Source of the DNA: an uncultured Oscillospiraceae bacterium
GTDB taxonomy: Bacteria > Bacillota > Clostridia > Oscillospirales > Oscillospiraceae
Assembly (NCBI GenBank): GCA_947626345.1
Contig: CANQSF010000005.1
Location: 1 to 64,000 of the forward strand
DNA length: 64,000 nucleotides
Reading direction: 5' to 3'
Shown one piece after another: positions 25,529 to 33,439 of the stretch; position 1 is the first letter of the stretch, and each line of letters begins with the position of its first letter. A program made the position numbers and the translations under genes. The notes under the pieces are model-generated. The model was not told the origin of the DNA. It was given only the letters and a program-made list of their open reading frames with translations, and made no database searches.

Positions 25529-27524
25529 ACAAAACACCTCCTTCAGCATCCTTGGGGACGTCCACGTTCAAAAGCTTTGCCAGGGTCGGCGCCACGTCGA
25601 TGATCCGGGCGGGGTACTTGCGCTCATACTTGGGCACCCCCGGGCCCACCATCAGCATGCAGGCGTGCATGTCGTGGAGGGTGGGCTCCGCCAGATGGAC
25701 GCCGGTGAAGTTGCCGCACACGGCGGAGTAGTCGCCGTCGTTCTCCTGGACGATGTCCTGGATCAGGTCGGGGAAGTTCTTGCACAGCCGGGCCTCCTCG
25801 TACAGCTCCCGGTTGGCGATCATCCGCTCGGAGCCGTCCCGGTATTTGATGGCGGAGCGGTAGATGAACGGGTGGGACATGTAGCCCGGCTTCCAGGCGT
25901 ACAGCACGTCGCCCACCCGGTCGTAGCCGGGCCCCTCGTAGATGCCCAGCCGGCCGGCCTCCTTCTTCTTCAGGGCGTAGGCCACCACGTTCTCGCCGGT
26001 CTCCGGGTTGCGCATGGCCAGCAGGGTGTTGATGATCTTCTCCTGCACCTTCTCGTAATCCTCCGGCTCCACGATGCCGTGGGGGTCGCGGCCCTTCAGG
26101 TTGATGAAGATATGGGCGTGGCAGGGCTCCAGGGGATGGCACATGGTCTTGTCCCAGTCGATGGTCAGGTTGGAGGGGTCGTCCGTGGACAGGTCCAGGT
26201 TGTACTTGAGAAGCCCCGCCCGGGCCAGATGCTCCTTCACGAAGGGGTTCCAGTCCAGATGGGTCATGCCGTGGTCGGAGATGAGCACCACGTATGTATC
26301 ATCCAGATCCACGGCCTCCATGATCTTGCCGATGTTCTCGTCCACCTGGCGGTAGACCTCCCGGATCATGTGCCAGCAGAAGGGGGCGGTGCGCTCGCTG
26401 TAGACGCGGGCGGTGGGCTCGATGCCGGCGTACAGGGCGTGCTCGATGTGGTCGATGGTGCCCACCCAGGAGAAGGCCATGTCCCACTGCTGGTGCTCCA
26501 GCACGTAGCGGGTGGCGTTGCCCCACCAGTTGGCGTGCAGGCTCAGCTGCTCCAGATACAGGTCGGAGTTCATCCATCCGTCCATGAAGGCCCAGGGGTC
26601 GTCCACCTCCATGTAGGCGCCGGCGACCGCCTCCACCTCCTTGCTCAGACTGGCGGGCACGGAGTAGGGCTCGGCCATGTTGATGGAGCTCTGGTAGAGC
26701 TTGAAGTCCTTACCGTCGGGGCTCAGCTCCAGGATCTGGAAGCGGAAACGGCCGTCCCGCTGGTAGTCCCGGGCGTGGAAGTTCTTGGTGATCCAGGGGC
26801 CGTAATCGCCCATGGCGATGTCGGTGACGGCCTGGGAGGCGTCCTTGCTCTCGGAGATGAGCATCCGGTCGTAGCCGGCGTCGGTGCTGGCGTAGACCAG
26901 CACGTACATCTTATAGCCCTCCACGTAGGTGGGCGGCACGGTGATCTCGAACTGCAGATGGGGCTTTTTGCTCTCCGGCATGTTGCTCCAGCCCTCCGCC
27001 GGCTCGGTCTGGACCTGGACGGCCCGGCCGGGGATCTGGTTGCAGTGCAGCAGCTTGTTGGAGAAGCAGGCGCTGGAGGCCACGTCCCACAGGGGCATGT
27101 AGAAATACCGGAACGGCGGGTTCAAAGACCCGGCCAGCTGGCAGCCGTCCTCCTCGGTAATGGCCCCCATGGGGAAGGTCACCGGCCAGTTGATGAGGGC
27201 GGTCTTCTTGCCCAGGCGCTTGCCCACGTCCCACAGGGTCTCGCACAGCACCTCGTTGCGGTCAAAGGAGGTGTGCCAGTGGTCCAGCTCCTCGCCCTGG
27301 TGCTTGACCATCAGACTGGGCACGCCGTTGGTGCCCGAGCCGGCGCCGCTGACGATGGCCGTCCACGCCGCCGCGGTCAGAGGCGGGAAGACGGTCTCCA
27401 GCCGGGAGAATACGCCCCGCTGCATCAGCTTGGCGGTGTTGGGCATGGCGCCCTCCTCCACGAACTTCTGCACCAGGTCGGGCATGGCGGCGTCCAGGCC
27501 CAAAAATAGTATTTTTTTGTCCAT
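25500..27524 (-). CDS. Alkaline-phosphatase-superfamily phosphodiesterase-like protein
   Basis: A 674-residue protein of the type I phosphodiesterase/nucleotide pyrophosphatase group. Metal-site candidates are Asp11 (LGLDAAM), the nucleophile Thr50 (FPPLTAAAW), the GTIDHIEHAL Asp/His pair, the SDHGMTH pair and a C-terminal His. A beta-rich insert of roughly 150 residues separates the halves. There is no signal peptide, so it should be cytoplasmic, unlike many secreted relatives. It leads the LacI-linked operon and is followed by the dehydrogenase and LarA-like genes. It could hydrolyse a phosphate or phosphonate ester feeding those enzymes; this is inference. Confidence 0.85.
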   Translation of the reverse strand: MDKKILFLGLDAAMPDLVQKFVEEGAMPNTAKLMQRGVFSRLETVFPPLTAAAWTAIVSGAGSGTNGVPSLMVKHQGEELDHWHTSFDRNEVLCETLWDVGKRLGKKTALINWPVTFPMGAITEEDGCQLAGSLNPPFRYFYMPLWDVASSACFSNKLLHCNQIPGRAVQVQTEPAEGWSNMPESKKPHLQFEITVPPTYVEGYKMYVLVYASTDAGYDRMLISESKDASQAVTDIAMGDYGPWITKNFHARDYQRDGRFRFQILELSPDGKDFKLYQSSINMAEPYSVPASLSKEVEAVAGAYMEVDDPWAFMDGWMNSDLYLEQLSLHANWWGNATRYVLEHQQWDMAFSWVGTIDHIEHALYAGIEPTARVYSERTAPFCWHMIREVYRQVDENIGKIMEAVDLDDTYVVLISDHGMTHLDWNPFVKEHLARAGLLKYNLDLSTDDPSNLTIDWDKTMCHPLEPCHAHIFINLKGRDPHGIVEPEDYEKVQEKIINTLLAMRNPETGENVVAYALKKKEAGRLGIYEGPGYDRVGDVLYAWKPGYMSHPFIYRSAIKYRDGSERMIANRELYEEARLCKNFPDLIQDIVQENDGDYSAVCGNFTGVHLAEPTLHDMHACMLMVGPGVPKYERKYPARIIDVAPTLAKLLNVDVPKDAEGGVLYDVLDRIER

Positions 27525-27633
27525 TTCATGCCTCCTAAATTTACGAAAACTAATGATTTACGGAATTTTCCTTCCATAAAAAGGGATTTTAGTCTTTAAA
27601 ATGACAACTCGTTACAGTATAATTTCACTTAAA

Positions 27634-27662
27634 ATTGTACAGATAGCACAATCATCTGTCAA
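27634..27662 (-). promoter_or_regulatory. Promoter for phosphodiesterase/dehydrogenase/LarA-like operon
   Basis: Minus strand TTGACA (27657-27662), 17 bases, TACAAT (27634-27639). The leader to the first start codon is long, about 105 bases and AT-rich. The surrounding 295-base gap also holds CGTTTGCG and CGTTTCGT half-site-like sequences (27678-27699) that could bind the divergent LacI protein. Confidence 0.75.
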
Positions 27663-27724
27663 CAGCTATTTGCCCAATCGTTTGCGTTGCGTTTCGTAAA
27701 AAACGGAGAAAAACCGACTTTTTG

Positions 27725-27753
27725 TTGTTTTCCCCCGTTCGATATGGTATGAT
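27725..27753 (+). promoter_or_regulatory. Promoter for LacI gene
   Basis: TTGTTT (27725-27730), 17 bases, TATGAT (27748-27753). Confidence 0.65.
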
Positions 27754-27819
27754 ACACTCCACTGTGCCAGTCCCGGGCGCGTTTTGGCAGCCCAGCGGGA
27801 CGAAAGGAGCTTCCCCCTT

Positions 27820-28872
27820 ATGAATCTGAAGGATATAGCAAAGCTGGCGGGCGTATCCGCCTCCACCGTCTCCCGTGTGGTCAACGGCGGCGACACCTCC
27901 GCCGCCAGCCGGGAGACCCAGGAGAAGATATGGTCCGTGGTGCGCATGGAGGGATACATCCCCAACCAGACCGCCCGCAGCCTCCGCCAGCCCCAGAGCC
28001 AGTCCAAGCGGACCATCCGGGAGATCGACTGCGTCTACGCCCGCACCGCGGGCTCCCTGATCGACCCCTTCTTCACCACCCTCATGCACCACGTGGAGGT
28101 GGAGGCCATGGCCCAGGGCTATAACCTTCGCTACCAGTTCTCCATCGCCGACCTGGAGCCGGAGAAGTTCTCCAGCCCCTTCTCCAACGTGGAGGCGGCC
28201 ATCGTGCTGGGCCGCATCGACGAGCGCGCGCTGAAGAGCCTGCGCAAGTATTACCGGCACCTGGTGTGCACGGGGTTGCAGGAGACGGACTTTCCCGTGG
28301 ACCAGGTGATCGCCAGCGGCTACCGGGCAGCCTACAGCTGCGTGGAGTACCTGATCGCCCTGGGGCACCGGGACATCTGCTATCTGGGGGAGACCATCAA
28401 CGAGCAGCGGTACCAGGGCTATGCCGACGCCATGCGCGCCCACGGTGTGGAGGATAATCTGCCCTATGTGGCCGAGGCGCCCTTCTCTCCCGCCGGCGGG
28501 TTCGAGGCGGTCAACCGGCTGCTGGAGGGCGAGCGGCCCTTCACGGCCATTTTGTGCGCCAACGATATGCTGGCCATGGGCGCCATGAAGGCCCTGCGGG
28601 AGCACGGCCTGCGCATCCCCCGGGACGTGTCCCTGGTGGGCATCAACGACATGGAGACGGTGCGCTATCTGGACCCCATGCTCACCACGGTGCACGTGCC
28701 CCTGGAGGAGATGGGCCGCCACGCGGCGCGGCTGCTCATCGACCGGATCGAGGGCGGCCACAGGCTGCCGGCCAAGGTGATCCTCCCGGCGGAGCTGGTC
28801 CTGCGGGAGTCCTGCGGGCCCATCGGGGAGCCGAAAAAGAAGGGGAAGACGCCCCGGGCGGACGCCCCGTAA
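27820..28872 (+). CDS. LacI-family transcriptional regulator
   Basis: A 350-residue LacI/GalR regulator. The N-terminal HTH is MNLKDIAKLAGVSASTVSRVVNG, and the hinge is followed by a periplasmic-binding-like domain (about 65-330) with the usual ILCANDMLAMGAMKAL and VSLVGINDMETVRYLDP segments. The ATG at 27820 has AAAGGAG upstream. It is divergent from the phosphodiesterase/dehydrogenase/LarA-like operon, which is its likely target. The C-terminus ends in a lysine-rich tail. A strong terminator follows. Confidence 0.93.
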   Translation: MNLKDIAKLAGVSASTVSRVVNGGDTSAASRETQEKIWSVVRMEGYIPNQTARSLRQPQSQSKRTIREIDCVYARTAGSLIDPFFTTLMHHVEVEAMAQGYNLRYQFSIADLEPEKFSSPFSNVEAAIVLGRIDERALKSLRKYYRHLVCTGLQETDFPVDQVIASGYRAAYSCVEYLIALGHRDICYLGETINEQRYQGYADAMRAHGVEDNLPYVAEAPFSPAGGFEAVNRLLEGERPFTAILCANDMLAMGAMKALREHGLRIPRDVSLVGINDMETVRYLDPMLTTVHVPLEEMGRHAARLLIDRIEGGHRLPAKVILPAELVLRESCGPIGEPKKKGKTPRADAP

Positions 28873-28888
28873 GGCGGCATTTGGGCAA

Positions 28889-28926
28889 AAAAAGAGACGG
28901 CCCCTGGACAGGGGCCGTCTCTTTTT
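28889..28926 (+). terminator. LacI gene terminator (bidirectional)
   Basis: A perfect 18-bp stem with A5 and T5 at its feet (core GAGACGGCCCCTG). It can also end the converging Sel1 gene. Confidence 0.92.
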
Positions 28927-28982
28927 GGAACGTTTTGACCGGCGGAAGGCCGGACGGGGCCGGTTTTATCGGCGCGGGCCGC

Positions 28983-30353
28983 TCATGCGGCGGGCGTCTC
29001 CGCCATGGCGTCCAGCCGCTCCTGGGAGGCCTGGCTGCCCAGGGCGGCGGCCTCTTCATAGAGCTGGCGGGCCATGTCCAGGTCCTGCTCTACGCCGTCG
29101 CCGGTGGCGTACATCGTCCCCAGCAGGCCGTATGCGTCCCGGCTCGCGTCCCGGCTGCCCGTCTCTGCGGCGGCGGTGAGCAGCTGGACGGCCTTGTCCG
29201 GGTCCTTCTCCACGCCCTGGCCGTTCAGGTACATCATCGCCAGGTTGCACATGGCCCGGGCGTTGCCCAGAGCGGCGGCCCGCTCGTACCACTGGCGGGC
29301 CAGATCATCGTTTTGCTCCACGCCGCTGCCGGTGTCGTACAGGTACCCCACCCACGCCTGGGCATAGGGGACGCTGCGCTCCGCGCTCATACTGAAGTAG
29401 GCGAACGCCTTCTCCATGTCCTGCTCCACGCCGTCGCCGGTGGCGTACATCGTCCCCAGCAGGCAGGGCGCGTCCATGCTGTTGGCCTCCACGGCGGCGG
29501 TGAGCAGCTCGACGGCCTTGTCCGGGTCTCTCTCCACGCACTTGCCCGCGCGGTACATATCTCCCAGGATCCACATGGAGACGGTATCCAGCCCGTCGCC
29601 CAGCGCCGCGATGGCCTCATAGGCCTGGGTGTAGAGCTCGTCGGCCCGGGCGGGGTCCTGCTCCACGCCGTCGCCGTAGCTGTAGAGCAGCGCAAGGCGG
29701 TATGTCGCCTCGATCTGGCCCTGCTCGGCGGCCTTTTCGTACCAGGAAGCCGCCTGGGCGTAGTCTATATCCACCGCGCCGTAACCGTATTCATAGATCT
29801 GGCCTGCGATCTCCTGGGCGTTGGACAGGCCCTGCTCCGCCGCTAGAAGGGCCCACTTCATCGACTGGGCGAAATCCGGGTCCACGCCCTGGCCGTTGAA
29901 ATAGATGATGGACATGGACAGCTGGGCGTCGGCAAAGCCCTGCTCCGCCGCCCGCTGTATCCATTCCAGCGCCTGGGCATAGTCCTGCTCCACGCCCAGC
30001 CCGTTGATGTACAGATAGCCCACGGCGTACTGGGCGTCGGCAAAGCCCTGCTCTGCTGCCAGCAGGAACATCTCCATCGCCCGGCCGTAATCCTGCTCCA
30101 CGCCCTGGCCGTAGTTGTAAAAAACGCCCATGGTATACTGGGCCTCGGCCAGGCCCGCCTCCGCGGCCGCGTTGAACTGCTCGACGGCCCTGTCGGTGTC
30201 GCCCTCGTCCAGGGCCTCCCACGCCTGGTCGTAGAGCGCCCAGGCGTCGACGCCGTCCGCGTCGTCCTCCGCCGCCAGTGCCGGCGCGCTCAGTCCCAGG
30301 CACAGCGCCGCCGCCAGCGCCAGGGCTATCCATCGCTTCAAGCTGTGTTTCAT
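28983..30353 (-). CDS. Secreted Sel1-repeat protein
   Basis: A 456-residue exported protein. The signal peptide (MKHSLKRWIALALAAALCLG, cleaved after ALA) is followed by about ten to eleven Sel1-like repeats of roughly 36 residues, each with AEAGLAEAQYTMGVFYNYGQGVEQDYGRA-type sequence. Sel1 repeats are TPR-like solenoids that bind other proteins. The near-identical repeats suggest recent expansion. AAGGAGAGG precedes the ATG. No partner gene is adjacent, so the function is open. Confidence 0.9.
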   Translation of the reverse strand: MKHSLKRWIALALAAALCLGLSAPALAAEDDADGVDAWALYDQAWEALDEGDTDRAVEQFNAAAEAGLAEAQYTMGVFYNYGQGVEQDYGRAMEMFLLAAEQGFADAQYAVGYLYINGLGVEQDYAQALEWIQRAAEQGFADAQLSMSIIYFNGQGVDPDFAQSMKWALLAAEQGLSNAQEIAGQIYEYGYGAVDIDYAQAASWYEKAAEQGQIEATYRLALLYSYGDGVEQDPARADELYTQAYEAIAALGDGLDTVSMWILGDMYRAGKCVERDPDKAVELLTAAVEANSMDAPCLLGTMYATGDGVEQDMEKAFAYFSMSAERSVPYAQAWVGYLYDTGSGVEQNDDLARQWYERAAALGNARAMCNLAMMYLNGQGVEKDPDKAVQLLTAAAETGSRDASRDAYGLLGTMYATGDGVEQDLDMARQLYEEAAALGSQASQERLDAMAETPAA

Positions 30354-30390
30354 CGTGGCCTCTCCTTATCTCTATGTGTGCGAAATACGA

Positions 30391-30448
30391 AGAAAAACGG
30401 TCCTGATGACGAGGGCGCCAGCCCTCAGGATCCTCAGAACCGTTTTCT
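30391..30448 (-). terminator. Displaced terminator of tRNA-fMet
   Basis: A long imperfect stem (AGAAAAACGGT against ACCGTTTTCT, enclosing GAGGGC-GCCA-GCCCTC) with a T run on its minus-strand 3' arm. It lies just outside the left 12-bp att copy. Joining the outside flanks at the repeat would place it directly behind the CCA end of the initiator tRNA. Confidence 0.7.
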
Positions 30449-30534
30449 GTATGGTGGCGGGAGAGGGATTGCTACATTTCCCCCGATACTATTTGGAAAT
30501 AGAGTGTAATCACCAGCGGTCCCGGCGTTTGGGC

Positions 30535-30563
30535 TTGTTTTCCTGCAGATCATATGTTATTCT
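30535..30563 (+). promoter_or_regulatory. Promoter of small transcript in element
   Basis: TTGTTT (30535-30540), 17 bases, TATTCT (30558-30563). Downstream come a GGTGC-TTCG-GCACC tetraloop hairpin (near 30570) and the 26-codon ORF. Confidence 0.55.
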
Positions 30564-30638
30564 GTCGATGGTGCTTCGGCACCAGGGCGCTGAACAACGG
30601 CGGCGGTTGGCCACAATCCCCGAAAGGGGGTGAGGCTT

Positions 30639-30719
30639 ATGCGTATTACGCTACATATCGGGCCTTACCGGGTCACGATCATAGTCGTGAGAAGCAGAAA
30701 CCGCCACCCGGCACGGTGA
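30639..30719 (+). CDS. 26-codon ORF, small basic peptide (type I toxin-like?)
   Basis: Encodes a peptide starting MRITLHIGPYRVTIIVV and ending in a basic RSRNRHPAR tail. The ribosome site (AGGGGGTGAGG) is strong but lies on the 3' arm of a CCCC-GAAA-GGGG hairpin that could hide it. A stem around the stop codon (GAAACCG...CGGTTTC) and a terminator follow. A short hydrophobic stretch plus basic tail and a highly folded mRNA are features of type I toxins, but no antisense RNA has been shown and I do not recognise the family. Confidence 0.5.
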   Translation: MRITLHIGPYRVTIIVVRSRNRHPAR

Positions 30720-30748
30720 CGGTTTCCATACGAAACTGATTCACAGCT

Positions 30749-30779
30749 AGGGCTAACCGCTGTCACAGCGCCCTTTTAT
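30749..30779 (+). terminator. Terminator of small transcript
   Basis: AGGGC...CGCTG-TCA-CAGCG-CCCT followed by TTTTATA. The transcript from 30570 to here would be about 210 bases. Confidence 0.65.
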
Positions 30780-30851
30780 ATGCTCATTATAGACCGGGCC
30801 GGGCTTGCCTGTCAAGCCTCGCACGCGCTTTTTTGCAAATGGGAGCCGGGG

Positions 30852-31070
30852 TTATTCCCCGGCTCCTTCGCTTTTGTGTTCTATGATGTCTCCTATCTGA
30901 CAGTTGAGCAATTCACACAGGGTATCAATCGTTCCAAGAGAAACAATCTCGCCATGCCGCAACTGTTGGATGACTCGCTGCCCAAAGATATTTTCTTTTC
31001 TGAGTCGGTAGCTACTATATCCGGCATTCTTTAAAGCTTCCAGGACATCAATCTTGTACCGCAATGGCAT
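30852..31070 (-). CDS. Small XRE-family HTH regulator of the element
   Basis: A 72-residue Cro/CI-like repressor (MPLRYKIDVLEALKNAGYSSY start, RVIQQLRHGEIVSLGTID recognition region). It belongs to the compact HTH group common on mobile elements. AGGAGGTGG precedes the ATG at 31070; a longer reading to 31181 has no ribosome site. It is divergent from the 71-codon ORF and recombinase, with two back-to-back promoters and a palindrome between them. This is a lysogeny-switch-like layout that could keep recombinase expression off. Confidence 0.85.
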   Translation of the reverse strand: MPLRYKIDVLEALKNAGYSSYRLRKENIFGQRVIQQLRHGEIVSLGTIDTLCELLNCQIGDIIEHKSEGAGE

Positions 31071-31093
31071 CACACCACCTCCTGCGGATAATA

Positions 31094-31122
31094 TTATAAC
31101 CCTTATATGCACACATTTCAAG
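31094..31122 (-). promoter_or_regulatory. Promoter for element XRE gene
   Basis: Minus strand TTGAAA (31117-31122), 17 bases, TATAAT (31094-31099). Confidence 0.75.
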
Positions 31123-31151
31123 TGTACTAAATCGCTAAAATATGCACCCAA

Positions 31152-31165
31152 AATATGTACATATT
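31152..31165. promoter_or_regulatory. Candidate repressor operator
   Basis: AATATGT directly followed by its inverted copy ACATATT. Related ATATGCAC sequences lie at 31107-31114 and 31140-31147. All fall between the divergent promoters. Confidence 0.5.
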
Positions 31166-31170
31166 GATGG

Positions 31171-31199
31171 TAGACATACACTCAAATTGGGTATATAAT
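31171..31199 (+). promoter_or_regulatory. Promoter for 71-codon ORF and recombinase
   Basis: TAGACA (31171-31176), 17 bases, TATAAT (31194-31199). Confidence 0.75.
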
Positions 31200-31251
31200 T
31201 GGACACATAAGACGCCCCGACATCAGCGGGGAAAAACAAGGAGGTTTCACA

Positions 31252-31467
31252 ATGGACGAACACAACAAGACTGACGGAAGCGATCTGATGTGGAACGTGG
31301 GCCTTGAGATGGAGACGAGGCACACGAAGCTGGACGCGCAGATCACGATACTTGGGTATGTCATTGAGGGCATGGAGGAACGTGCGGCCGGCGCCGACGG
31401 CGGGAAGAACACGCAGATGTCCCGGAATTTTGCCGCAGCGTATCCCTCTTGCAAAACTGATCAATAG
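31252..31467 (+). CDS. Small protein of element, unknown function
   Basis: A 71-residue acidic protein (MDEHNKTDGSDLMWNVGLEM start) with AAGGAGG before the ATG. No family recognised. The +1 frame continues open past its stop to 31546 and reads SASPEIRRAALAVLNAA, which looks more like real protein than the annotated C-terminus. A frameshift near 31440 may therefore have shortened it. It sits between the element's operator and the recombinase. Confidence 0.6.
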   Translation: MDEHNKTDGSDLMWNVGLEMETRHTKLDAQITILGYVIEGMEERAAGADGGKNTQMSRNFAAAYPSCKTDQ

Positions 31468-31593
31468 CGCATCGCCAGAGATACGGCGCGCAGCACTGGC
31501 TGTTCTAAATGCTGCTGCAGAGGATGGGACTCAGGTCAATATATAAAAACAGCCCCAGTGCTGTCTGCACTGAGGCAAAAGAGAAGGGGTATT

Positions 31594-33008
31594 ATGCGTG
31601 CTGTTATCTATGCCAGGTTTTCATCTGACCGGCAAACAGAGGAGAGCATAGCCGCCCAGGTTCGGGCCTGTCGTGAATATGCAGAGAAGCGCGGCCTGGA
31701 CGTCATAAAGGTCTATGCAGATGAAGCTATCAGCGGAAAGGAAAGCAAGACATCCAGCCGCGTACAGTATCAAGAAATGCTGAAAGCCGCCGGCCGCGGC
31801 GAGTTCGACGTGATTTTGGTACACAAATTTGACCGTGTGGCCCGCTCACTGAATGAGCACGTCAACCTGCAGGCCCGGTTGAACAAGTGGAATGTGGAGT
31901 TGGTCGCTGTCGCCCAGGATTTCGGCGGCGGGGCAGAGGCAAAGATAATGAAAGCCCTGATGTGGTCGCTGTCGGAGTATTACCTGGACAATTTGGCCGG
32001 GGAAGTTCGCAAGGGCCAGAAGGAGATAGCCCTGCAGGGGAAGCACAACGGCGGTGTGCCTCCATTCGGATATGATGTGGTAGATCAGCAGCTTGTCATC
32101 AATCCGCTGGAAGCTGAATATGTCCGGCGGATCTTCGCGGCCTGCATCGCCGGGACCGGGTACGGGGAGATCATCAAGGACCTGGACGCCGCCGGCATAA
32201 CCGGCAAGCGTGGCCGGCCAATCAGGTACCCGCAGATCTATGAAATGCTACGCAACGAGAAATACGCCGGGGTTTACCTATTCTCACCCACAGAGGCCAG
32301 CGCCCGCGCTGACCGCAGGACAAAGCCCGACGCCATCCGCATAGAGAATAACCACGCCGCCATCATCAGCAAGGAGGATTTTGCGAAAGTGCAAGAGATA
32401 ATGACTTCAAGGAAACACGCTGGGAAGCGTAATTATCTGTGTTCAGGCCTTGTATATTGTTCATGCGGTGCGAAGATGCACGCGAGTATCAGCAAGAGGA
32501 AGGGACACGAATACCCATACTACAAATGCTCAAAGAGCTGCGGTGCGCCCGTCGTGAAGATGGACGCGGTCGACGCTGCTGCCCTTGCCTATCTGCGTGA
32601 GATCCTCAGCGACGAAAACCAGGAGCGCATAGCTGCCGCTCTACGGGAATACGACGGAAGCGAGGCGGACCGGCTGGAGGGCTTCCAAGCTGCCAAGAAG
32701 AAGCGTATCAGGGAGAAGCAGGCAGAATATGACGCCTTGCTGAAAAACCTATCCAGCGGCGCGCTGCCGCCGGAGGTCATTTCCGATGTGGGCCAGAGGA
32801 TGAAAGACCTAAAGGACGCCATCGCCGCCCTGGAGACCCAGGAGCCGCCCAAAGACTACACGACGGACCAAATCAGGGCGTGGCTCAATTCTATCAAAGA
32901 GGCCCCGACTGATACCGCCGTGAAGCTGCTGATCGAGCGAATTGAGGTACAAAAAGACACGACCGCTTTCAACATCGAATCGACGTTAAAAACGGTCGTG
33001 CGGAATCT

Positions 33009-33030
<22 letters not shown>
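31594..33030 (+). CDS. Large serine recombinase (site-specific integrase)
   Basis: A 478-residue large serine recombinase. The N-terminal resolvase domain has the nucleophile in YARFSSDRQTEESI and the HKFDRVARS active-site arginines. It is followed by the recombinase domain (GGVPPFGYDV...INPLEAEYVRRIF), a zinc ribbon (LVYCSCGAKMHASI with a later CSKSCGAP), and a coiled coil with a C-terminal DNA-binding part. I start at 31594, which has GAAGGGG upstream. The last eight codons (LGGGRRI) are encoded by the antisense of the tRNA-fMet 3' end, as expected of a recombinase next to its own attachment site. Confidence 0.93.
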
Positions 33031-33085
<55 letters not shown>

Positions 33086-33100
33086 ATATGGGGGACCATC

Positions 33101-33129
33101 ATAATACCATGAAAACGGTTCCTTGTCAA
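33101..33129 (-). promoter_or_regulatory. Promoter of tRNA-fMet
   Basis: Minus strand TTGACA (33124-33129), 17 bases, TATTAT (33101-33106). Confidence 0.85.
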
Positions 33130-33161
33130 GGATTGTTTGCCGTCGAAAAGGGGAAAAAGAC

Positions 33162-33183
33162 GGACCGTCCCGGAGGACGGTCC
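33162..33183 (-). terminator. Terminator after acyl carrier gene
   Basis: GGACCGTCC, loop, GGACGGTCC, followed on the minus strand by GTCTTTTTCC. Confidence 0.88.
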
Positions 33184-33191
33184 GCCTGCGC

Positions 33192-33419
33192 TCATTTTTC
33201 CTGCAGGGACTGGATGAATTCCCAGATGGCCTGGGCGGAATTGAAATTCTCCGGCTCCAGATCGGCCATGGAGATCTCCACGTCGAAAACGTCCATGATC
33301 TCGTTCACCAGGGCCGTGATATCGAAGGAACCCAGAATGCCGTCGTCGATCAGGGCCGTTTCGGTCTCAAAGTCCACATCCGGCCGCAGGTCCTGCAGAA
33401 TTTCCATCAGATCTTCCAT
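33192..33419 (-). CDS. Acyl-carrier-protein-like phosphopantetheine protein
   Basis: A 75-residue carrier protein. The phosphopantetheine attachment Ser31 lies in DDGILGSFDI, where classical fatty-acid ACPs read DSLD. Very acidic, four-helix length, as for ACP or DltC-like carriers. It is 20 bases behind an acyltransferase gene on the same transcript, so it may carry an acyl group for that enzyme or for a small secondary pathway rather than fatty-acid synthesis, for which no genes are present. Confidence 0.85.
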   Translation of the reverse strand: MEDLMEILQDLRPDVDFETETALIDDGILGSFDITALVNEIMDVFDVEISMADLEPENFNSAQAIWEFIQSLQEK

Positions 33420-33439
33420 TGATATCCCTCCTGTTATGA

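Noticed and set aside
23012-27509. Long plus-strand open frames opposite the LarA-like, dehydrogenase and phosphodiesterase genes
   Set aside because: Antisense shadows with Val/His/Gly-rich composition, no ribosome sites and no family features; the minus-strand genes have full motifs.
28983-30353. Regular tandem repeat in DNA that could be taken for a CRISPR or minisatellite
   Set aside because: The periodicity is about 108 bases, three times 36 codons, and comes from Sel1 repeats in a coding frame. There are no identical short repeats with unique spacers.
31551-31576. CAGTGC-5-GCACTG dyad before the recombinase as an att or res site
   Set aside because: The att evidence lies at the tRNA end and its left copy; this dyad has no second copy and is more likely a weak mRNA stem.
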